From assembly GCA_009699915.1 (NCBI GenBank), contig WLNG01000068.1:1-7326 (forward strand): a stretch of 7,326 nt of DNA, written 5' to 3'. Position 1 is the first letter of the stretch. Each line of letters opens with the position of its first letter. The stretch comes from Actinomycetota bacterium (lineage in GTDB: Bacteria > Actinomycetota > Thermoleophilia > Solirubrobacterales > Solirubrobacteraceae). Positions 1-5,403 of this stretch are shown piece after piece. A program made the position numbers and the translations under genes. The notes below the pieces were generated by a model. That model searched no databases, was not told where the DNA came from, and saw only the letters and a program-made list of their open reading frames with translations.

Positions 1-760
1 CGGCGCCGAGCGATTCGCCCGTCTCGATTCGGATGAGTACTTCGACTTTCAGGAGACGCGCCCGACGATCCGCCTGGTCGAGGGCCGTACGCGCGCGGTC
101 GAATGGCCGACGGTCGAGATCTGGGCGGCACGCGCCCCGCGCGCCCCGCGCGACCTGATCATCGTCTCCGGCCCCGAGCCCTCGATGCGCTGGCGCGGCT
201 TCTGCTCGGCGCTGCTCGAGCTCTCCGAGGCGCTGGGGGTGCAGATGGCGGTGACGGTTGGCGCGATGCTCGCCGACGTCCCGCACACGCGCCCGGTCCC
301 GCTTGTCGGCCTCGCCAGTGACGATTCGCTGATCGATCCCGCGACGCTCAGTCCCACCTCGTATGAGGGGCCGACCGGGATCACGGGCGTTGTCTACAGC
401 ACCTTCCAGGATGCGGGAATCCCGTCGGTCTCCGTCTGGGCGAGCGTTCCGCACTACGTCGCGGCAGCACCGAACCCGAAGGCCTCGCTGGCGCTGGTGC
501 GCAAGATCGAGTCGATCGTCGGGGTGAGCCTGGACGCCTCCGCCCTCGAGTCGGCTGCGGCCGATTACGAGCGGCGGGTCACGCAGGCCGTCGCCGGCGA
601 TGAGGACGTCCGGCGGTTCGTCGAGCGCCTCGAGGAGGCCTCCGACGCCGAGCAGCCCGACCTCGGCGACGAGGACGTGCCGTCCGGCGATGTGCTGGCC
701 AGCGAGTTCCAGCGGTTCCTCAACCAGCGTGGAGACGCGCCCTCCGGCGGCGCTGGCTGA
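1..760 (+). CDS. PAC2-family protein, C-terminal 252 residues (5' end outside window)
   Basis: The open frame enters the window at base 2 and ends at TGA 758-760. An internal ATG at 185 is not the real start, because coding similarity continues upstream: visible residues 14-21 read FDFQETRP, a signature of the PAC2 (proteasome assembly chaperone 2-like) family. It is followed by a run of short beta-strand-like segments (TIRLVEG, VEIWAA, DLIIVSGPEPS) and later by GITGVVYSTFQDAGIPSVSVWASVPHY in two parts around residues 127-153, typical of the nucleoside-phosphorylase-like fold of this family. The last 75 or so residues are acidic and helical and end with PSGDVLASEFQRFL, a tail also common in actinobacterial members. 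The biochemical role of bacterial PAC2 proteins is not established; a link to the actinobacterial proteasome has been suggested only from the family name. No membrane segment is visible. It converges on the helicase gene with a 6-bp gap. Confidence 0.85.
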   Translation, partial: GAERFARLDSDEYFDFQETRPTIRLVEGRTRAVEWPTVEIWAARAPRAPRDLIIVSGPEPSMRWRGFCSALLELSEALGVQMAVTVGAMLADVPHTRPVPLVGLASDDSLIDPATLSPTSYEGPTGITGVVYSTFQDAGIPSVSVWASVPHYVAAAPNPKASLALVRKIESIVGVSLDASALESAAADYERRVTQAVAGDEDVRRFVERLEEASDAEQPDLGDEDVPSGDVLASEFQRFLNQRGDAPSGGAG

Positions 761-771
761 CGCAGGTCAGC
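756..771. terminator. Hairpin containing both convergent stop codons
   Basis: GCTGAC (756-761) and GTCAGC (766-771) form a perfect 6-bp stem with the loop GCAG. The PAC2 stop TGA (758-760) lies in the left arm and the helicase stop (TCA on the plus strand, 767-769) lies in the right arm. No T-run follows on either side, so if it ends transcription it is not a textbook intrinsic terminator. It is the only structure available between the two genes. Confidence 0.35.
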
Positions 772-3700
772 GCTCGGCTGCCGGGCAGGCGATCCGGTAG
801 TCGCACATTGAGCACGCCGAATGGCTTGGCGTCGGCTCGAAGCCCTGGCCCTGGATGCCGTCGGCCACCTCAAGCACGGTCTCGCCGATCCAATCGCGGT
901 CGATCTCCGCGGCGGGCAGCGGCACCTTCTCGTCGTCCAGGACGTAGTGGTAGCTCTGCCGCTCTGCCGTGACCTCCCACGCCTCGCGCGCGGCCAGCGC
1001 GTAAAGCGTCAGCTGGACGTCCTCCCGCAGCTGTGCAGCGTTCTTCGGGCGCCCCGTCTTGTAGTCGATCAGCTCGTAGCCGCCGCCGGGCAGGCGATCG
1101 ACGCGATCGACGCGACCGCGCAGCGTGTGTGGACCCATCTTGAACTGGAACGAGCGCTCGAACCAGACCGGTTCGGCGTCCTCCCCGCGACAGCGTTCCT
1201 CGTAGCGCCGTAGCGCCGTCTCAGCCTTCCCGCGCAGCTGAACCTCCTGGTCGCTCAGTCCGAAACCGCCGCGCCGCCAGCCGGCATCCAGCAGCCCGAG
1301 CAGCTCGTCGACCGAGCGGCCGCCCGACTGGTGGTAGCGCTCGAGCACCTGGTGGATGACGATGCCGAAACGCTGGTTGAGGGTCGGCTCGCTCGGGATC
1401 CTGAGCACGCGCGCGAACTTGTATTTCAGCGGGCAGGACCTGTAGGAGTCGATATCCGAGGCGCTGAGCAGCAGCCCCTCCCCGCGGCGCGGGAGGAACG
1501 GTTCGAGCGAGGGCTCCGCGCTGCGGGCGGTCGCCGCCGCGCGGGCGCGTGCGCCGCGCTCGGCCGTGCGGATCAGTTCGTCCAGCGGACTCGACTGCAG
1601 TACCTCTCGCTGCTGCGCTGTCGCGGCCTGGAGGAGCACGGCATTCACCTGGCTGAGCGCCTCGTCGACCGATTGCCCGGCCGGCCGGTTCATCAGCGCG
1701 GCGAGCTTGACGAGTTCGAGATAGCGCGCTACTCCCAGGGTCACTTCGAGGTCGGTGTCCAGGCGCAGCTCGCCGAGGGTGCCTGCGACCCGGGGGACGT
1801 CGCGCAAGAGCTCGTCGCGCAGCTCCGTGAAGGCGGCGTGGAGCGCCTCGTCGGGGCCGAAGAGCTCCTCCTCGCGGTCCTCCCACGTGCCGTCGCATGC
1901 GGCGAGCACCTCCTCCAGGAACGGTGAGGGCGGCTGCAGGGCGCTGCGGTCGCTGCGCGCGACGTACGCGAGGACGAGGCCCTCGCTCGCGCGGGTCATC
2001 GCGAGGTGCAGCAGGCGGCGCATCTCGTCGACATGGGCCTCGCGCGTGTCGGGCGGAAGCTCCTCGTGCAGCAGCGCGTCCGGGATCGGCTCGATCGACG
2101 AGCGCCGCGCTCCCGGCATGCGCGCCGACTGGAGCCCGACCACCAGGACGTGCTGGAACTCCTTGCCCTTCGTCAGGTGCATGGCGATGACGCGCACGCC
2201 TCCCGCGGCGCCCGGCGCCTGGGCGACGTCGTCCTCTTCCTCGTCGTCCCACCCGCCGCCGGCCTGCGCCACAGCGGTGAGGTGCCGCGCCAGCTCGCGG
2301 CCGCTGGATTGCGGGAACCGCCGCGCCTCCTGCGCCGCGAGCTCCTCGAGCCGGGAGAGGCCCAGGAGTCGCTCGACGACGTCTGCCTGGGCGCTGAAGA
2401 CCTGCTGGCGACGGAGTCCGAGCAGGTCGATGAGCCGGTGCAGGAAGAGGTCGGGCCGACCGTCGATCTGCGCGGTGATCTGGCGGTGGAGCCGCAGGAA
2501 GCCGAGGATCCGTTCGCGTGCCTCGGGCGGGAGCTGGGGACTCTCGGTCGCCGCGATCATCCCGGCGACCATGTCGAGTTTGCGGCGGCGCGTGATCTGC
2601 ACCACCCGCGCGATGTCGATCGTGCGCAGCTCGACCGGGGGCCGCGCTAGCGCCCGAACGACGGCCCCGGCATCGCTTGGATTGATCAGCAGTCGCAGCC
2701 AGGCGAGGACGTCCTTCACCTCGGCGCGGTCGAAGAGCGCCGCAGCGCCGGTCATCCGGTAGGCGACCGCGCGCTCCTCGAGGGCGGCAGCGATCGCCTG
2801 GCCTTCGCGGCGGACCGAGCGGACCAGCACGGCGATCTGCTCCGGCGGCACGCCGCTGCGCACGAGCCGTTCGGTCTCGGCCGCTACGGCCTGCGCCTGC
2901 GCGCGTTCGCTGCCGCAGCGCCAGAAGCGCACCGAACCGCCCTCCGCGGCATCGGCCGGCACGTCGAGCCGGTCGGGGATATCGGCCACGACGGCCTGCG
3001 CCGCCTTGATCAGCTCGCGTGGCGCGCGCAGCGAGTGCTCGAGCCGCAGCGTTGTCGTCTCGGGCAGCTCCGCGGCGAGGTCGCGCAGGTTCTTCCCGGC
3101 GGCGCCGCGAGCCCGCTGGATCGCCTGGTCCGGATCCCCCGCGGCCGTCAGGCCGCGGTGCTCGACGGTGAGCGCGAGGACGACGCGCAGGTGGGCGGGG
3201 GGGAGATCGGGGGCATCGTCGACGAGGACATGCCGGTAACGCTCGGAGACACGTGCCCTGATGTGCGGGCGCCGGAGGAGTTCGAGCGCGAAGAGGGCGA
3301 GGTCGCCATCATCGAGCGCTCCCTGCTCGCGCAGCATCCGGTCGTGCGCGCGATAGACGGCCGCGAACTCGCGCTCGCGTTCGGCGCGCTCGTCGCCACC
3401 GGGGAGGTGCTCGGCCCATGCCGCCACCTCATCCGGCGTGACGAGCTCTTCCTTGAGGCGGTCGATGCGCGCCACCACGCGACCGAGCATCGCCGCCGCG
3501 TCACCGCTGAAGTCATGTCGGCGCAGCGTCAGCTCGCCGACGCGTTCGAGGAGCATCGCGAGCCGGTCGGTACGTGAGAGCACGATCGCGAAGGGATCGA
3601 GCCCGGTCTCGCTCGGCTCCTCGCGCAGCAGGCGTGCGCAGAAGCCGGGAACGGTGCGCACGTGCAGCTCCGCGAACCCGCGGTCAAGCTCCTGCTCGAT

Positions 3701-3913
3701 CAGCGCCCGCACGTCATCCACGGCGCCGATGGAGTGGGTGAGGGTCAGGACCTGCTCGGGCTCCAGACCGCCCGGCCCGGCCAGCCAGGCATGGCGAGCC
3801 GCCAGCGCGCGGGTCTTGCCCGTTCCCGCAGCCCCGAGCACCACCAGCGGCGTGCCCGAGTGCGTGACGATCTCGCGCTGCCGGTCGGTGAGGTCCTCGG
3901 GCAGCGTGGGCAC
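767..3913 (-). CDS. UvrD/PcrA-type (SF1A) helicase fused to a RecB/Cas4-like Fe-S PD-(D/E)XK nuclease, AdnA/AdnB-like
   Basis: Predicted DNA helicase-nuclease of 1048 residues, probably acting on double-strand ends or recombination intermediates. The motor part (about 1-650) shows Q-motif Q12, Walker A GAAGTGKT (27-34), motif Ia LTLTH (56-60), motif II VDDAPD (231-236), motif III GDPDQAIQRARGA (259-271), motif V H579-L-T-K-G-K-E-F586 and motif VI LLHLAMTRA (634-642) with the arginine finger R641. An acidic linker (DDEEEDD, 556-562) precedes motif V. The C-terminal domain has C827, H854, D936, D950-Y-K952 and Q967, the PD-(D/E)XK core. C1034-x2-C1037-x5-C1043 together with C827 matches the four-cysteine 4Fe-4S arrangement of AddB/AdnAB/Cas4-type nucleases. 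The length fits AdnA or AdnB (about 1050-1100), but no partner subunit adjoins it here. The Walker B is unusual: Asp replaces the catalytic Glu and Pro replaces Gln of DExQD. The start is GTG 3911-3913; it leaves 11 residues before the Q-motif and sits 6 nt after a TATCCT -10-like element. Confidence 0.88.
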   Translation of the reverse strand: MPTLPEDLTDRQREIVTHSGTPLVVLGAAGTGKTRALAARHAWLAGPGGLEPEQVLTLTHSIGAVDDVRALIEQELDRGFAELHVRTVPGFCARLLREEPSETGLDPFAIVLSRTDRLAMLLERVGELTLRRHDFSGDAAAMLGRVVARIDRLKEELVTPDEVAAWAEHLPGGDERAEREREFAAVYRAHDRMLREQGALDDGDLALFALELLRRPHIRARVSERYRHVLVDDAPDLPPAHLRVVLALTVEHRGLTAAGDPDQAIQRARGAAGKNLRDLAAELPETTTLRLEHSLRAPRELIKAAQAVVADIPDRLDVPADAAEGGSVRFWRCGSERAQAQAVAAETERLVRSGVPPEQIAVLVRSVRREGQAIAAALEERAVAYRMTGAAALFDRAEVKDVLAWLRLLINPSDAGAVVRALARPPVELRTIDIARVVQITRRRKLDMVAGMIAATESPQLPPEARERILGFLRLHRQITAQIDGRPDLFLHRLIDLLGLRRQQVFSAQADVVERLLGLSRLEELAAQEARRFPQSSGRELARHLTAVAQAGGGWDDEEEDDVAQAPGAAGGVRVIAMHLTKGKEFQHVLVVGLQSARMPGARRSSIEPIPDALLHEELPPDTREAHVDEMRRLLHLAMTRASEGLVLAYVARSDRSALQPPSPFLEEVLAACDGTWEDREEELFGPDEALHAAFTELRDELLRDVPRVAGTLGELRLDTDLEVTLGVARYLELVKLAALMNRPAGQSVDEALSQVNAVLLQAATAQQREVLQSSPLDELIRTAERGARARAAATARSAEPSLEPFLPRRGEGLLLSASDIDSYRSCPLKYKFARVLRIPSEPTLNQRFGIVIHQVLERYHQSGGRSVDELLGLLDAGWRRGGFGLSDQEVQLRGKAETALRRYEERCRGEDAEPVWFERSFQFKMGPHTLRGRVDRVDRLPGGGYELIDYKTGRPKNAAQLREDVQLTLYALAAREAWEVTAERQSYHYVLDDEKVPLPAAEIDRDWIGETVLEVADGIQGQGFEPTPSHSACSMCDYRIACPAAER

Positions 3914-3930
3914 GACCGTAGGATACGGAG
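3914..3930. promoter_or_regulatory. Putative symmetric bidirectional leaderless promoter
   Basis: The 17-bp gap between the two divergent GTG starts contains TAGGATA at 3919-3925, centred exactly on the gap (3922). Read rightwards, TAGGAT (3919-3924) fits the TAnnnT -10 pattern and is followed by 6 nt and GTG 3931. Read leftwards, TATCCT (3925-3920) also fits TAnnnT and is followed by 6 nt and GTG 3913. A -10 element normally lies 6-8 nt from the transcription start, so both mRNAs could begin at the start codon. No good -35 hexamer was seen on either side. GGAGG at 3927-3931 overlaps the rightward start and is too close to act as a ribosome binding site for GTG 3931 or ATG 3934. Confidence 0.5.
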
Positions 3931-4791
3931 GTGATGCCGACCCCCGCAGCCTTGGAGCAGTACGACTGGCTGGGTGCGTGTCGGCGGGCGGCCGAGGGCG
4001 TCCGCGCCGTTCTGGCAGCGGCGCCGACCAGTCGCGAGCGTCTCGTGGAGACCGGTGATGTCGGCGAGGGGGGCGATCGCACGCTGCGCATCGACGCCGA
4101 GGCCGAAGAGGCCGTCTTTGGGCAGCTGCGCGGCCTGTACGAGTCGGGGGCGCGGTTTACCGCGATCTCGGAGGAGCGCGGGCGGGTCGACTTCGGTGAC
4201 CCGGGAATTCTCGTGATTGTCGATCCGATCGACGGCTCGTTGAACGCCAAGCGTGGCCTGACCCATCATGCACTCTCGATCGCGGTGGCCGACGGCCCGA
4301 CGATGGCCGACGTCGCCTTCGGCTTCGTCTGGGACGCGGGGCCCGACGAGACGTGGAGCGCCGTACGCGGCGGCGGTGCGCGGCGCAACGGCGAGCTGCT
4401 CGACGACGTCCCCTCCGAGCGACGGCGCCCCGATGGTCGTCTGGAGCTGATCGCGCTCGAGTCGGCGCGCCCGTGGCTGATGGCAGCGCAAGCTCAAGCG
4501 CTCGAGGCCGCCGCTGGTCGGGTACGGGCGATCGGGGCGATCGCAATCTCGCTCTGCCAGGTCGCCGCCGGCCGGGTGGATGCGATGGCATCGCTCGGAC
4601 CGTGCCGCTCGGTCGATGCCGCCGCTGCGCAGCTTGTCGTGCGTGAGAGCGGCGGCCTGGTGGGCTTCCCGTGGTTCGCTGAGCCGCTCGCTGCGCCGCT
4701 TTCCGATCTCACGCCGTGTTCGCCGGTCATTGCCGCGCGCACGCCGGACGCCCTGCGCATCGCCGCGACGCTCCCGGCGCCTCGCGACTGA
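3931..4791 (+). CDS. Inositol monophosphatase family protein (Mg-dependent sugar/inositol phosphatase)
   Basis: Predicted cytosolic metal-dependent phosphomonoesterase of 286 residues, the usual length for the family. The metal-binding motifs are in order: GGDRTLRID (47-55), the Glu motif ISEERG (79-84, E81/E82), DPIDGS (98-103, matching DPxDGT) followed by LNAKRG, and the late Asp motif RSVDAAAA (226-233, D229) followed by QLVVRESGG. The late motif has V where many IMPases have W (WDxAAG), and DPIDGS is followed by LNAKRG and not by the more usual xNF. The substrate is therefore open: inositol-1-phosphate, fructose-1,6-bisphosphate, 3'-phosphoadenosine phosphate and histidinol phosphate are all used by relatives. 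GTG 3931 or ATG 3934 may be the start; GTG is favoured if the transcript is leaderless. It is divergent from the helicase and has no visible terminator before the next gene. Confidence 0.85.
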   Translation: MMPTPAALEQYDWLGACRRAAEGVRAVLAAAPTSRERLVETGDVGEGGDRTLRIDAEAEEAVFGQLRGLYESGARFTAISEERGRVDFGDPGILVIVDPIDGSLNAKRGLTHHALSIAVADGPTMADVAFGFVWDAGPDETWSAVRGGGARRNGELLDDVPSERRRPDGRLELIALESARPWLMAAQAQALEAAAGRVRAIGAIAISLCQVAAGRVDAMASLGPCRSVDAAAAQLVVRESGGLVGFPWFAEPLAAPLSDLTPCSPVIAARTPDALRIAATLPAPRD

Positions 4792-4799
4792 CGTAGCCC

Positions 4800-4830
4800 T
4801 TGCGAACACCTGTTCGTTTCTTGCTACCGT
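4800..4830 (+). promoter_or_regulatory. Promoter of the Lys/Ala-rich protein gene
   Basis: TACCGT at 4825-4830 fits the actinobacterial -10 pattern TAnnnT and is preceded by TGC (4822-4824), an extended -10. TTGCGA at 4800-4805 is a possible -35 hexamer with a long 19-nt spacer that includes most of the LexA-like palindrome. A start near 4837 would give a leader of about 35 nt with a ribosome binding site. Confidence 0.5.
4803..4816. promoter_or_regulatory. Putative LexA (SOS) box
   Basis: CGAAC (4803-4807), spacer ACCT (4808-4811) and GTTCG (4812-4816) form a perfect 5-bp inverted repeat with the 4-nt spacing of Gram-positive and actinobacterial LexA operators (CGAAC-N4-GTTCG). Within the CGAACRNRYGTTCG form only the third spacer base (C4810, expected R) deviates. 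It lies in the -35 to spacer region of the promoter for the 148-residue protein gene, 55 bp before its ATG, where a repressor would block RNA polymerase. Binding by LexA is inferred from the motif alone; another dyad-binding repressor is possible. Confidence 0.6.
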
Positions 4831-4858
4831 AAGTTCCATTCCCGCGACCTTCACCACC

Positions 4859-4864
4859 GGAGGT
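4859..4864 (+). promoter_or_regulatory. Strong ribosome binding site that fixes the start at ATG 4872
   Basis: GGAGGT lies 7 nt before ATG 4872, ideal spacing. This rules against an in-frame GTG at 4863-4865, which lies inside the ribosome binding site itself. Confidence 0.8.
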
Positions 4865-4871
4865 GAATCGA

Positions 4872-5318
4872 ATGCCCGCAACATCCACCTCGTCCTCCGC
4901 CAAGGCGTCTGCGACGACCAAGCGCACCGCAGCCAAGCCGAAGGCGGCACCCCGTACGAAGGCTGCTCCGAAGGCCGAGCCGCAGGCGTCCACCGCGAGT
5001 TCCGCCGAGCGCGTGCTGCTCGTCCCGGTCGGAGCCGCAGCGGCCGCGCGTGACACCGTCGCCGGCGTCGCCCGTGATCTGCAGAGCCGCTATGGCAGCC
5101 GCGAGGCCGCCCGCGCTCAGATGCGCCGCTTCGAGGACCGCGGCGCTGCCGTTCGTGGCCGCGCCCGCACCGATGTGGAGGGTCGGCTCAGCGCTGTTCG
5201 CTCCGACATCAGCGAGCGCAGCTGCGCGGTGCGCGACGACCTTGCAGCGCAGGCCGACCGTGCCGTCGCCCGCGTGCGTGAGGCGGCGCAGCCGCTCACC
5301 AGCCGCTTCGCAGCCTGA
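4872..5318 (+). CDS. Lys/Ala-rich small basic protein with histone H1-like N-terminal tail and HBHA-like helical core
   Basis: Function unknown; 148 residues. Residues 1-45 are low-complexity Ser/Thr/Ala/Lys/Pro with repeated KAAP-type units (KPKAAPRTKAAPK, 22-34), resembling histone H1-like or HBHA-like nucleic-acid or polyanion-binding tails. Residues 47-65 (RVLLVPVGAAAAARDTVAG) are mildly hydrophobic but too short and polar to be a convincing membrane helix. Residues 66-148 are Arg/Ala/Glu/Asp-rich and predicted helical, with likely coiled-coil character (RRFEDRGAAVRGRARTDVEG; DDLAAQADRAVARVREAAQ). A single Cys (C118) is present. The order recalls mycobacterial heparin-binding haemagglutinin (hydrophobic start, long Arg/Glu helix, Lys/Ala tail), but the tail is at the N-terminus; this is a resemblance by eye, not a shown homology. 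It has its own promoter, a putative LexA box and a terminator, so it appears monocistronic. The start is set by the GGAGGT site. Confidence 0.75.
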   Translation: MPATSTSSSAKASATTKRTAAKPKAAPRTKAAPKAEPQASTASSAERVLLVPVGAAAAARDTVAGVARDLQSRYGSREAARAQMRRFEDRGAAVRGRARTDVEGRLSAVRSDISERSCAVRDDLAAQADRAVARVREAAQPLTSRFAA

Positions 5319-5337
5319 CCGAGGCTGAGCTGGACCG

Positions 5338-5364
5338 CCCGGCGCCGCTTGCGGCGCCGGGTTT
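5338..5364 (+). terminator. Rho-independent terminator after the Lys/Ala-rich protein gene
   Basis: CCCGGCGCCGC (5338-5348) pairs perfectly with GCGGCGCCGGG (5351-5361) to give an 11-bp GC stem. Only TT separates the arms, so in practice it folds as a 10-bp stem with a 4-nt loop. TTT (5362-5364) follows. It begins 19 bp after the stop codon. The T-run is short, as is common in high-GC genomes. Confidence 0.8.
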
Positions 5365-5391
5365 CCCAGCACGTCGGCGCTGCGGCTTTGC

Positions 5392-5397
5392 GACAAT
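5392..5397 (+). promoter_or_regulatory. -10 element of the mrp gene, probably leaderless
   Basis: GACAAT resembles TAnAAT-type -10 hexamers and ends 6 nt before ATG 5404, so transcription would start at or next to the start codon. No Shine-Dalgarno sequence precedes the ATG and no clear -35 was found. Confidence 0.4.
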
Positions 5398-5403
5398 GAG
5401 CCC

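Noticed and set aside
185..187. ATG 185 as the start of the PAC2 gene
   Set aside because: The FDFQETRP family signature lies upstream in the same frame, so the gene is cut by the window edge.
1755..2762. Plus-strand open frame of 335 codons inside the helicase gene
   Set aside because: Its Ser/Arg-rich product is a frame shadow of the helicase, whose motifs on the other strand are unambiguous.
767..3913. Helicase-nuclease as part of an anti-phage defence system
   Set aside because: UvrD-like helicases and Cas4-like nucleases occur in defence systems, but the neighbours (IMPase, PAC2, mrp, ferredoxin) are housekeeping-type and no OLD nuclease, methylase, toxin or integrase is nearby.
4863..4871. 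Upstream GTG start for the Lys/Ala-rich protein
   Set aside because: GTG 4863-4865 lies inside the GGAGGT ribosome binding site that is ideally placed for ATG 4872.
3745..4950. Minus-strand open frame of 401 codons opposite the IMPase gene
   Set aside because: It is antisense to conserved IMPase metal motifs, overlaps the start of the helicase out of frame, and lacks any known motif.
4902..4975. KAAP-type repeats as a DNA tandem repeat or CRISPR-like array
   Set aside because: The repetition is at the amino-acid level with varied codons and unequal units; no conserved DNA repeat or spacers are present.
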